Shown piece after piece: positions 22,238 to 33,800 of a stretch of DNA of 64,000 bases. The DNA is taken from positions 8,501,571-8,565,570 of the forward strand of contig CM026428.1 in NCBI GenBank assembly GCA_014871385.1, given 5' to 3'. The first letter of the stretch is position 1, and every line of letters begins with the position of its first letter. The notes below the pieces were generated by a model. That model was given only the letters and a program-made list of their open reading frames with translations, was not told where the DNA came from and did not search any database. This DNA is from Ceratodon purpureus (Eukaryota > Streptophyta > Bryopsida > Pseudoditrichales > Ditrichaceae). The translations under genes and the position numbers were made by a program.

Positions 22238-25200
22238 TTATTGCAATAAGACATAAAAATCATGGTTCTTATCAGTTACAGTGGCCTTAGCACTATCAGT
22301 AAGAGAGGCATCAGAATGTACATGGTGAACTTTCTCATGAGCCTCAGCTGCTTTCTGGAACTGTTGGACGAAGTCCTGCAGCTCCGCCTTCCGGTTCATG
22401 ACAGCCTCTTCGGAAGGTGGGGGCTTGAGACCAAGGCGCCGGATGCCAAGCAAACACGTGATGGCGCCGAGGGCAAACAAAATAAATGAAAAGATGGCAA
22501 AGGCATGGGGGGAGTTGCTGCCGCCTGGAATGCCATCCAGATTGATACCAAAGAGGCCCACAAGCACAGAAAGGAGGAGCCCACTTCCACCAATTACTGA
22601 CAAATTGTGAGTCACTCGTACACTACGCTCTTGCAGCTTCTCTCTCACGTTGCTCTGCATCACGTCTTGGACCGTGAATAGACGGTCCCTCACTTCGTCC
22701 TGTTCTTCCAACATCTCTCGGGTTTTCTTGTGTACCTTCTTGAGAATGTTGAGCGCGTTTTCCGTCTTCAAATGTGTCATAAGCTCATGAATGATTTCCT
22801 CCCGCGCATGCAGGGACCACTTTATTCTAATGACCTGGTGTACTCGCCCATGACATGAGAGCAGAAGGTGAGGAATTCCATCCACATACAAGAGTGGGAA
22901 GCTAGAAGACTAGAAAATTGGCTCTTCTGTAAACCAAGCCTTGGAATTCAGTTTTGACCACTTTTCAAACCAAAGAAGAAGAAAGAGCAAGTGAACCAAG
23001 CATGTTCATAAGCCGATGTAATAGGAGAATACCTGAGTAGCAAGCCGGCGAACTTCTTGGTTCAATATGATGCTTAGCAGCGCCAAGTCCTCGTTTAATT
23101 TTCTGGTGGGCACAACATCAAATGATTAGTTAAGTTTATCAGCAGTTTATCCTCAACCACTACGGATTTAAGATGAGCAAGTCAGCATCTCGATTATCCT
23201 TAAAAAGCCATTTCAATTTGTGCACGCTTGCATAATCAGCATAGAACCAACCCTGATGAACAGAAATGAAAGAAAGAAGGCGTTCCAAGAAACGCCCACG
23301 GTAGTTGTTCTTGTCAACCTTGACGTGTTACAATTGTATTTCCCAATGATCGAGTCCCAATTGATATCTAACCGTATTGCTTCTCGACTGAGGGCCCAGA
23401 TACAGAGCTAGTCGCTTAATGTAGAATGCAGGAGGGCGTTTTCATGACAAGTATTTTAACAGGATAATCACTGAGATGACTAATGCCACTATCCAAGAGC
23501 CTGCGCTAATTTACCGAAGTTCCAAATATGTATCCCGTACCTGTTGACATACTTCAATTCGATTTCATCAGCTGCACCAAAAAAGTGTTTACGTGACATC
23601 CTGCAATACAGAAGGCCTTCAGATATGTCCCAAAAAAAGCCAGGGTATAAAAATTTCACAGAAGAAAATATTAAGACCACGATGTGCTAGATAAAACATG
23701 GCCATTACAGGAGCCTTGACATCGGAAAACGGGTATTCAGTGTCAAAGATACCGTAGTCAATAGATCATTGGAGCATAGTCCGAAGTCCTTCACTCAACA
23801 TCAGAATTCGGCAGGCATGGCTTGGAGTGAATTAGTAGTTCCCCATTCAGTTTCACAGGAGAAAGAACTATCTATAATTCTGTTCTCCTTGGCACTTACC
23901 GGTCATCCCATGTAGCAAGGCGGCTGGTAAGCTGGGCAACAACTTCTTGCACACACTTGGGGGCTTCGGAACCACCCGCACCCACTAGATCCTGCAGCGT
24001 AGAAGGTCACTCTCGTCAAACTTTCGACGCATTATTTACTAATAATAGATCTATCCTGATCAATAGAATGCTAATTATAGAACTTATTCAGCTGAGGCAT
24101 CAACGAGATATAAATACGTAGGTCAAGAAACAAATGAAATGGAGAAGTTAGATGATGTACTTGAACTTCCAAAACACCGAGTACATTGAGGTTGTTGACA
24201 ACGCCCTTGACATGCATCGATGTTATCAGGTAATTTTGCGATTGCCAAGACCGAAACACTACAGGTACATCATCTTCATCACGAGTTGGATCACCCACAG
24301 AATGGCCGGTCAGCTCAAACAATAAGCCTCCTGCCACACGCACAGGTACCTACACGATGTCCTTAATGTCAATCAACCTGAGGGTTGAATAAGGGATGAA
24401 ATCTAGATCACACTCATTTTGGAGCCACAGGTTTCAATCTCTCAAACTAGGTTAATAATATTAAAACAAGCAAAGGAGTCAGAATAAAACCTCGTAGAGA
24501 AGATGTTTCATGCGGTCACTAATGAGCCGTTTCTCATCTCGAAGAGCACCACTAACAGCAGGATGCAGCCATTGAGCATTCAGAAAGAACTGCTGGATTT
24601 TGGGATGCCTTGCGTCCACATGACACCAAAACGTCGGTCCTGCTCGCATTTGCCAGTACGGTTGCGCTAAATCGGCAACACTGAGAGTATCATCGTTGTC
24701 AGAAAATCCCTCATCCATGGGCCACTCCGTATCAATCTACGGGGCAGAAATCAAGTTGTAAAAAGAAGACAAAAAGAATGCACATAATATACAAACAACC
24801 AACACCTAAGTCTTCAATACCATTTATCTCAAAAAATATTGCACAAATCCGAGGATACTCAGCAAGTTGGGCGAGCATTCTTTAGTAAAGCAGATGCTAA
24901 TCAAACGAGTTCTTTCAACAGAGCACACGTTGCCCATTGAATAACTGTCCAGAAGGTAAGCATTTTTCCGATCTCACCTGTATTCCTTGAAACAGCTCTG
25001 CTAGCCGCTGCCAGCCGATAGGAATCCATTGACTAATCTGCCCCTTTTTCCCACTCGGTTGATGATCAAGTCGGCCACCGTTGCCATGACTCGAAGTGCT
25101 CAAAGCCTTCTCATCGCCTTTCTTCAAACTCTCCCGCACAACAAACCCTTGAATCTCAGTTCCTAAACTACTTGGTGGAGACTTTGGAGAGCTTGAAGGA

Positions 25201-26475
25201 CTGCTTGCAGCCAAGGACTTCTGTGAACGGTTTGAATCCATCCTCGGCTCATCAAATAGCACATGAGACTGTTTCAAAGATATTTCCGCATCAAATCGGC
25301 CTTCAATGGGGCCTTGAGGGTTAAATTCGCCACCCACTTTAATCTTCCTCGTTGGTGCAGGTATGAACTCGTAAGCACATAGCAATCCATCTCGCCAGAG
25401 ATCTAACGTACCCATATTCGTCAACTTGGGGTCATACATATAAGGGCCCGGAGAATCCATTACTCTCGTGTTTCTAGGAATGTCCTTCACAACGTATCCT
25501 TCTTCCGAAGCCTTAAACCCCCTAAGCCCTAAACCCAAAGCCCACAGTCCAGACTCCTGATGTCACCTTCACCCTACCAAAAAAAAAACAGATCGTCACG
25601 AAAATCGCCTGAGCAAACAAACTCGAAATCTCTAGCACATATAATCAACTTCAAATCATGTCCCTTCAGAAAAAGCAAACCAATACCATACTCAACAAAG
25701 CTAACTCCAAAAACTGAGCAAAGTCGACATTTCTAGTTGTGCATAATGTAGACAATCACAAACATTGTCGGCAAATATATGATTGACCCATTTATAAAGC
25801 ACCAGCATAATTCCATTACTCAAACCTCGTCGATACCAAAACTACGAATCCTATGCGCGCGTAATTCACAAACACCCTGCCCCTAGACGTGGCTCATAAT
25901 TATATCCTCCATCACAGGCCCAACCTAAAACACTCCACACGGTAAGATTCCAACATAGCTCAGAGAAAACCAAAAGGACAGAACCAGGGCTCCATCGAAA
26001 AAAATACCAAATCCAGAATGTGACTCATTGCAGAATTAACATTCAACCTCCTCCAAAAACCTCCCACAATAAAACTTTCCAGAACAAAACTCAAGCAACC
26101 ACTTCCCAACTGGAGATTCCCACCTCACACACAACAACAAAACCACATCCCAAAACAAAACACACCCCTGAACCCAAAACTTGCAAAATCCAAAACCACA
26201 CAGCCCTAGGAAACCTCCAACCACCCCCTCACTCATCCAATTCCCAAAAACCAAAACTCACAGAAACCAACAAAAGACCATTTTTTTCCTCTCACAGAAA
26301 CCAAAAAGCCTGATCTTCAAGCCACAAAACGAAACAACCATCCTCACACCACCGAAACCAACTGCAATCCACCTGATATATTCCTGACCAAACTGACGCA
26401 ATAGACAACTTGAGAATCAGAAGTCAGTTGGCAGCTCACAGTGAAGTGCATGCTTGTCTCCGCCTGGTCGTCCAT
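22238..26475 (-). CDS. CorA-like magnesium-transporter-family membrane protein
   Basis: A plant CorA-like family protein (relatives of Arabidopsis At1g29820/At1g29830/At2g42950), probably a membrane cation transporter or relative. My minus-strand exon model is 26475-26440, 25556-24978, 24736-24491, 24349-24161, 23991-23900, 23600-23541, 23102-23033 and 22834-22238, all in phase, giving 622 aa. Landmarks are ISQWIPIGWQRLAELFQ, SVADLAQPYWQMRAGPTFWC, WLHPAVSGALRDEKRLISDR, VRVAGGLLFELTGHS and FGAADEIELKYVN. Two C-terminal membrane segments (about 504-518 and 533-553) flank GLFGINLDGIPG, where GIN at about 520 replaces the canonical CorA GMN, as this plant branch does. The first exon (12 codons, MDDQAETSMHFT) is an inference from a good GTGAGC donor in phase with the TCAG|GAG acceptor; without it exon 2 has no ATG near its start. 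Confidence 0.88.
25870..26475 (-). repeat. Duplicated 5' leader, copy at the CorA-like gene
   Basis: This stretch, the distal part of intron 1 plus exon 1 of the CorA-like gene, is collinear with 32985-33600 at the ASI1-like gene. Shared blocks in order include TATCCTCCATCACAGG, CAACATAGCTYAGAG, CCACTTCCCAACT/CCGCTTCCCAATT, TCATCCAATTCCCAAAA and CTCACAGAAAYCA. Both end in a short ATGGACGAC exon with a GTRAGCTG donor. Confidence 0.75.
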
Positions 26476-26839
26476 TGCAGCTTCAGCAATCAATGCAACC
26501 ACCGTGAAGCGCCATCTCTGTCTAGATTTCGGTAAAGGAATTCACTTGAACGATGTGATGCGAGCCTGGTTTCTCCAGAGCGCCGCAGACCATGCAAAAC
26601 GGAGGCCGTTGCCAAAACCCGTCACCTTACCCAAATCCAACAACATCTACCGAATCTCTTCATCCCCCTCTGCTAAATCTACCTGTTTCGTGGAAATATT
26701 CAGGTTTGGGCTGTAGTGACGGCTTTGTATGTTGGCTAGTGCAATACTAGGAGGTTCATCTATGATCGTCGTGGTGATTTAAACAGATCAGGTTTGTGGA
26801 TTTGGGGATGTGAATGTAGGGAGGGTGTAGATAAGGTTG

Positions 26840-26960
26840 GTTTTTGATGTGGAGTGATGGTTTTTGGGTATGGGTGGGGGTAGGGGGTGGTGGTTTAGGG
26901 AGGGGGTGTTGGGTTTGGGGGGTGGGCCTTTGGGGGGCACGGTTGGGAGGGTTCCGGGGA
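26840..26960 (+). promoter_or_regulatory. G-rich tract with G-quadruplex potential
   Basis: At 26866-26955 the plus strand carries repeated runs of three to six G separated by short spacers (for example GGGTGGGGGTAGGGGGTGG and GGGTTTGGGGGGTGGG). It lies about 400-480 bp upstream of the inferred CorA-like start codon, whose gene runs on the other strand. A regulatory role is only inferred. Confidence 0.4.
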
Positions 26961-27138
26961 GTGTGGCGTCACGGTGATGGGAGATGAGGGGTCCGTGTGG
27001 AGGCCTGCCAAGTGTTGAGGGATGGGGTTAGGCACTTCATCACTTCAGTTGCTGATGCTAGTTGCATGTTGCAAGTTATCCCATATTTTATAAAACGATG
27101 CCCAATGTTTGAGAGGTTCTTGACAGAGGGTAATTTTC

Positions 27139-27263
27139 AAATGTCCCTGACAATAAATCTCGCCCTTGTCTTAATGATAAGACGGGTTCTCCTCTCTTTT
27201 AAATGTCCTTGACAGTAAATGCCATTGTCTTAATGATAGGGCGGGTTCTCCTCTCCTCTTTTC
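27139..27263. repeat. Tandem duplication of about 62 bp
   Basis: Two adjacent copies begin AAATGTCCYTGACARTAAAT and run through GTCTTAATGATARGRCGGG to TTCTCCTCTC. The copies differ at several positions and by a small deletion in the second. Confidence 0.8.
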
Positions 27264-28781
27264 CTCTCTCCTCTTCTTCCTTGATTCTCGTTTTAGGGTA
27301 GTAAATGTAGTATTTTTTATCATTACATTGAGTTTATTTATAAATTGAGGCAAAAATACCAAGAATTTGACCTTTTCATTTTAAACAATTAAAATGAGCT
27401 CTAAATAGCTACAACTATCTACAAGTTGTTCAAATACATTTAACATGACTAAGATTCACGCCCCTTCTTTCTTCATTTCCAAAAAGAACTAGAACTAGTT
27501 TTCTCTTGAATTGTAAGACCACCAAGTTCTTACACAAGTAATAAAGATTCTAATAGACATACCAACAAACAATTTCATATTTATAAATTATTCATAGAAC
27601 TTGAATGAACTTACAAATGACTTTAGAATCAGGTCATTAACTTCCAAATATTCCACCTCATTGTCAATTATCACCAATATTTTTTGTAAGATAAACAACA
27701 ATACACAACTTAACTTATTAATAATGAACAATTCCTCTAGTTTGATATCTATTTATATTTTATCTAAATATAAAATAGAAGTATTCAAATGCTTAAATAA
27801 AAAACCATATCAATTTCTCATTAATCACTGATATAAATTAAAATTAACATTCTTGTCAAAACTTAATATATTTCTCAATACTCAATTGTATATTTAGTGC
27901 ATCTCATTTGTTATCTCAAACTTTGGCTCCCAGTTTCTAATTCTAGCAAACTATATCAAAAGAATACATGAATTATATTTGCAGACCCACTTTATACTTT
28001 AAAATTTGTAGTTGATTCACTTCAAAGCAAAGGTATATGGCCGTCTCATGGTTTCTCTCTTTACTGGACCACACTTATCAACAAGTAATTGTGTGGATGC
28101 AGACTTCCTGCCTTAACACCCTCAAACTTAGCACGAAGTCCTACACAACACAAGTGTCCAGAGCATAATTCGAAGTTAACAACACAAATTAAATTAATAA
28201 AAGTACAAGTCTATGAGTGATGGGGATGAATCCATTCGTCATCATTTTCCTGACAAGAATATTGAGAAAATTACAGGGCTGTTGTCAGCAAAAGAATGTC
28301 AATAAAACACAGCTTGATCGTTTTCGCCCTTCGGGAAAAAAAACCGAAACTTTTGTTTCGTGTTGGTGATGCAAACATTAATATGTTGTCCTTCAGATGT
28401 GCAAAAATGGGTTTAGAAAATTGCAAGTGAAGGAATTCCAAAACCGTGTTGAAAGCTAATCCCGCATATGTGATTTTACCTGTTGACAGAAGGCAATACA
28501 CAATTTAACAAGATGCCTAGGAATAGGAAAAAGTGAAACAAAGTTGCACTGCCGTAAGGTGCATTATTCTACGAGTTTTATATCTAAGGCACAACGAAAA
28601 ATTGTCGTGCACATAAATATTGACTCTACAACAAAGACAGTCTACATGTCCACAGAATAATGCATAAAGATAGAACAATATTTCCACTCATAAAACCGTG
28701 ATGAAAGAACTAGAAAATAACGAACCACCAATAACATTGTTTACCGATCTCGTCTTAACTGCTCCTTTCTCATTGGCCATA
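27264..28781. other. AT-rich intergenic stretch without genes
   Basis: Between the CorA-like promoter and the 3' end of the ASI1-like gene. Short frames here are AT-driven. I see no RNA gene or mobile element with identifiable ends. Confidence 0.5.
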
Positions 28782-31700
28782 TCAGTGCGATCCTCCCTTC
28801 CCATTTATCTTTGAATGTTCCTACAGAAGGGAAACAATCTTATCAACTCTCGTACAAAGGACGGAAGTGAGCAGAGCACAAAATGGGAAACAATAGCAAT
28901 AGTATATGATAGTTCTACATCCGATTAAGTTTAGCACCTGAGTAAAAGATAGAACGTACCTCTTGTAGCATCCGCCATTGATCATCATGCTGCTCATCAA
29001 GCACCCGCCACGGAAGACCATAAGCGAACTCAATTGTATTGCCCTGAGCTAAGTGGGAAGTTGCCACTGCGTTTCTATAATCCTCAACGTGGTGATCTCG
29101 CACTTGAGAAAATTCAAGATGACCAGGGTATTTCAAATTTTGTTTTCCTCTGAACTCGTCGTCTTTAAAAGGAAATACGCTCAATACCCTGTACAACCAG
29201 CAAAGTTAAACACTCGGTAAGTTTCATAACAAAATGAATACTATGTAATAAATGAAAGGCTGGATAAACCCACTGCCATTTCTACCCGTACTAAAGATAA
29301 ATAGAAGCAGATGCTCATCAATAAGACTTTTAAAAAAATCAATCTACAAGATACAAGGCTGCTATACCTGTTAGCCACCAATAAATGATTCGATTCCAAC
29401 ACCTTTATAAACTCCTGAGCTTTCTTGACGGAAGGTAGCTTCAACAGCGCCGTGGCTAGAAAGACAAGCACACAGTCCATTAGAACTGGTTATGATTGAT
29501 TTTTTACTTACACACGAAATTGCCCGTCCTAGCGAAAAGTATAATCAGGTGACGTCGTAGAACAAAGTATTGGAACTGCTGGAAGCCCGTCTATAAGGAA
29601 ACTCATATAGAGAGAGAAGCACGCACTGGTTCGATAAGAAAACGACAATGGTGGTGCAATTCGCACTTCACATCTAGTTTTCATATGCTCAGTGAGGGCC
29701 TCCGCTAAGTCCTCAGAATGAAGTTCCGGATCCACATTCTTGAGCAGAAGAACTCTGTTGCTTTGGATTGCCTTCCCTATTGTCGCATCCCAGTCCTGTA
29801 ACACCCAACATCAACTCTTATTTCAGGTAGTGGCTCAATCTTTCCTGTCCATGTAGTATGAAGACAACAATTTTGTTCTAACTAACAAATAAACCGTAAA
29901 TTACAAGTACGATACGAAATAGACCAACCACAGCAACTTCGATCTGGCCAATAGATCACACCACGAGGATAAGTGCAACAACTGCATCAAACGTTCCGAC
30001 AAAACATCTAGCGGAGATGAGTATCGCTCACCTCGACGATTGGTTTGAAAATTTGTCCGTGAGGTTTCTGTTGCATCAATACAACAAAGTATAAATTCAA
30101 TAATATTGGAAATACCAACTGTCAAAACAAGAGACCGCAAAAGAAAGAGCAAAATCTACTACTGACGGAAGTAAAATCCACCCGTTCGGTCCAATCCAAC
30201 ATATAATAAACACATTCCGTAATGACTTCAGATAGTCATTGTGCCCACAAAGTAGGTAATTAATACTCAGTCAAAGCATTCACAGAGGCTTAAACAAAAT
30301 GATTTAAAAAGATGATCAATTGTTACCTGTGGAGAACTTGCTGCAGGTGAAAGATTCATAATATCAATATCTCTATCCGACACACTTTTACTCAAAATTG
30401 GCCTCGGTGATTCACGAGGACTTGATTTAGGACGACTTGAATCCTTTGGTATAGATCCAGTTTCTTTTTTCGCAGACTCAATCAAAGATGGAGAGCCAGA
30501 TTGTCGTTGGCTAGTACTTGGAGCATGTACGACATCTTCATCTCTTTTTGGCAACCTGCTACCGATATCCGTCTTCACCGGCTCTTTGGAACCCCGAGGA
30601 CTTGCACCAAGTACACTTGTACCCTTCTTCATTGCACTTAGATTAGTAGGAGGAATCTGTACAGTAAGATTTTTATCCCTGTTAAAAGTAGGCGCACTAG
30701 AAACTTTTTTTGGAGTATTTGAGGTGATGATAGCTTTTTCTTCATCAGCTCGCTTCTGAGGTTTGGAAGGGATCCCAGCTGAAGCACTAGGCCTTTCTCC
30801 AGGCTTCAGAGTCTTCTTCAACCCTTCACTAGGCTTCTCTCCAACTTTCCTTTGTCTCTCAACGCTTCCTCCTCCATCCTTTGGAACAGTTTTCTTCAAA
30901 GCCAGCGAGGAGGGCATACCAATAACTTCATCAGGTCTTCTCTGAAGCTTTGAGGGGTTCTCCCTCCCAGAAGGAGCATTCGGCCTTTCACCAGACTTGG
31001 CGATTTTCTTCACTGTCCCTTCACTGGGCATCTCTCCATCTTTTCTTTTTCTGTTGACGCTCACCTCACCTTTTGTCTCGGCTTGCTTCGAACCAACTGG
31101 AGCAGTAGGAGAACTTGAGGTCTTGAGAACATGACTCTTTCCTTCCCGTTGAATCGGTTTCGACGCTGAAGCAGGTGGTTTAGCACTTATAGGCGAAACA
31201 CCCTGTGCTCGAATTGAATCAATTTTTGCCGGTGCTGGAATAGCGAAGACTACGTGGTCAGAACGTGATACTGCATTCTTTGAAACTTTGCGTTTTTTCG
31301 GAGTATGGAATTCGTTCTTTTTCTCTACAGCATCGACCTTATGTTGCTTTGGGGCCAGCTTATCGCTTTTCCTCTTCTTCAATTTTCGTTCCGTTGAATC
31401 TCGAGACGGGGCAGGTGAGACCTCAGGAGCAGACGATACCTCAGGAGCAGATGAATACATACCTTTGGTAACACCCTGTTGGGCGGACGAACCTGAAGCG
31501 GGAGACTGAGAGTGAATTCTTGAAGCCGAGATCTACAAAAGAATTAAAAACACGTCAGGAACAAGGAAGGCATGTTGAACTAGACATGGATAAATGAAGT
31601 AAAATTTTGTTCAACGATGATACTTAAGTAATATAAGATTCCGTAACTAATCCATCAAAATGAAGAAGCAACACCATCGAATTGTGTACAAACGGCATAA

Positions 31701-32871
31701 GAGTATAACGAGGAATCTCAAAACAGACAACATCACGAACACTGTAGTGTACGCTCTTCCGTGACACGTACAATAAAGAAATATTCCCGCGCACTAAAAT
31801 GTTTACCCAAAAGCAGCATACATCCAACAATGGTCACTTAGACCTTCGCCCAGCAAACATAATCTTGAACCCTGATCCAGGACTCTCCATGTACTACAGC
31901 ACGACGATCACACACCCTTACTATACCCAGGAAACGTACTGATTTAAAATAAATAAAATAGTGATGCCCACAAATATAGCGACAGCGGTGTCTCGGTGGC
32001 ACCATCAATCAACCTTGGTATCTATGAGAATTATTAAGACAAACCTGTGAAGACGAGCGTCGAGTGACATTGTCTCCCAACCACCAACTCTTGTTATATA
32101 CATACTGAGCTGCAGCCAAACACCTTTTGACCATTTAGAAGACTTTTTAAAGCAAAACAGGAGGCTAACACAAAATGGTGCTTGCGAATTCTAGTGAGTT
32201 ATGACAGCATACCTCCAAGTTCATCTACCACCCCATCAAGTGGAACTACTTCTTCGCTGGCAGGATCATACCCTCTATGAAAAAAGTAATCAGCCTTCTT
32301 GATTTGTTCACTAGAAGGGATCGGATTCAACATGTCGTCATCCTGAAAAGTGCAGAATACGGTGTATCTCCGAGCGATCTTCCCCTGAATTGAGAAGTTG
32401 AAAAAACCAAAACTTAAATATAGCCCAAAGAACGGATACCCATTGTCAGTCATCTCAAACATGTAGTCCATACTAGTATCTTCATGTACATTAACTAGAA
32501 ATTCAAATTACTCAACTATGTCATGTTGCACTTACGACTAGTATATCCTCCTGCACGTCCTCCTCAGTAGACGCCAGAAAGAGTTCCTTCGGTTCTGCTG
32601 GCGGATCCAACCCTTTCACGTTTGGAGATAATTCGGGCTCCGAAAACAAACGCCGAATTCTGCACATCTTTCTATCCCCCTTTTGAAATAACCTTAAAAT
32701 CTTCCAAATATACGATGCTTTAGACTCCAGGTTGCATTGCACACAATGCCCGACCTCATAAACTTCACCACGAATGCTAACGGACTTATAGATGCCCTTG
32801 GGTTTCTCTTCTCCCCATACATAATTCGCTTCATCGCTCTCGTCCACGCCCTCTTTTCCAGAGGACGACAT
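28782..32871 (-). CDS. BAH- and RRM-domain protein, ASI1/IBM2-like
   Basis: Resembles Arabidopsis ASI1 (IBM2/SG1), a nuclear chromatin-RNA protein that lets transcripts read through heterochromatic introns. My minus-strand exons are 32871-32536, 32384-32213, 32109-32045, 31532-30327, 30067-30032, 29795-29627, 29455-29368, 29188-28960 and a tentative last exon 28820-28782, giving about 779 aa. The first eight exons are in phase. The BAH part includes NYVWGEEKPKGIYKSVSIRG and PKELFLAST, continuing into exon 2 (SSEQIKKADYFFHRGYDP). Exon 4 is a 402-codon Ser/Lys/Pro-rich disordered linker. The RRM follows (DWDATIGKAIQSNRVLLLKN, LPSVKKAQEFIKVLES), then the conserved HLEFSQVRDHH and NTIEFAYGLPWRVLDE tail. 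The final exon is uncertain: two donors near 28960 give different C termini. The start ATG at 32871 is the first in the BAH frame. Confidence 0.85.
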
Positions 32872-32891
32872 TTTCGATTCTTCCGTTCCTA

Positions 32892-33584
32892 CTAGCTTTC
32901 CACTCCCTGAGCTATTGCCGCATCCCAATCCTGTAATAGTCAAGTATTATAATCCTGCTATAAGACGAGGCTCAGTCCTAAACACTTCAGGCATCATATC
33001 CTCCATCACAGGTTCCACCCAAACGCATCGACCCAAACGCATCATGCGGTGAGATCCCAACATAGCTTAGAGCAAACTGAATCCAAGAAACCAGGGTTCC
33101 ACCCAAACGCATAATGTCATTCAACAGCCTTAACTTAAGCTGCTCGTCACAACCTTCTCGGACAATGACTGCACTACACACTTAACACTCAAGCGACCGC
33201 TTCCCAATTAGGGTTACCACCCACCATCACCACAATCAAATTCCACTCCACAAAATACTGAGAGCCCTCAAACCCACTGTGCAAATAAAAACCGCCCACC
33301 CCTAGCACATCCCGAATCACATCCTCAATCATCCAACTCCCAAAACCAACACAAAAAAACAAAAACAAAAAAAAAAAAAAAAAAACCCTCACAGAAATCA
33401 GCAACGAAAAAATCATTCACACAAAAACGAAAAGGGTGAGCTCCAAATCACTGACCTTCCCAAGAACTACAATCCAGCAAAGAGACCCACACTGGATCAA
33501 TCGAAAAAAACTGACCCAACAAACGACAACAACACAAGCAGCACAGCTTACAGTAAACTCCGGTCTCCGAACATCGTCGTCCAT
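32892..33584 (-). promoter_or_regulatory. ASI1-like 5' leader with possible spliced upstream ORF
   Basis: A short exon 33584-33552 (MDDDVRRPEFT, then GTAAGC) can be spliced in phase to the acceptor at 32930, where the frame reads DWDAAIAQGVES and then stops at TAG (32892-32894), 21 bp before the main ATG at 32871. That gives a 23-codon upstream ORF. The DWDAAI part resembles the start of exon 6 of the same gene (DWDATI at 29795), so this may be an exon relic. Transcription of the leader is inferred, not shown. Confidence 0.4.
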
Positions 33585-33600
33585 CGCTGAATAACACACA
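32985..33600 (-). repeat. Duplicated 5' leader, copy at the ASI1-like gene
   Basis: Collinear and clearly related to 25870-26475 upstream of the CorA-like gene, with the same order of conserved blocks and an ATGGACGAC exon at the distal end. Divergence is moderate, with several indels, and this copy contains an extra A-rich tract at 33360-33384. Confidence 0.75.
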
Positions 33601-33772
33601 AACCCCATGCCGCGCCATCTTCCTTCTCTCCTTCGCCAACTCACATACTCGATAAACTCTTCACCTCGTCAAACACGAAATGCGAAACTGAAAACAACTG
33701 CACCAAATCTTCACGCCATGGCAAAATCACTCCAAATACACAACTCTCCGATGTTGTGCTTCACAGCCGCCC

Positions 33773-33800
33773 TGCCATGCCATGCCATGCCATGCCATGC
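33773..33800. repeat. CCATG pentanucleotide tandem repeat
   Basis: About five copies of CCATG in tandem within 33773-33800 (GCCATGCCATGCCATGCC), upstream of the ASI1-like leader. Confidence 0.85.

Noticed and set aside
26020..26387. Plus-strand Pro/Lys/Thr-rich ORFs
   Set aside because: They lie inside intron 1 of the CorA-like gene and in the duplicated leader; composition explains them.
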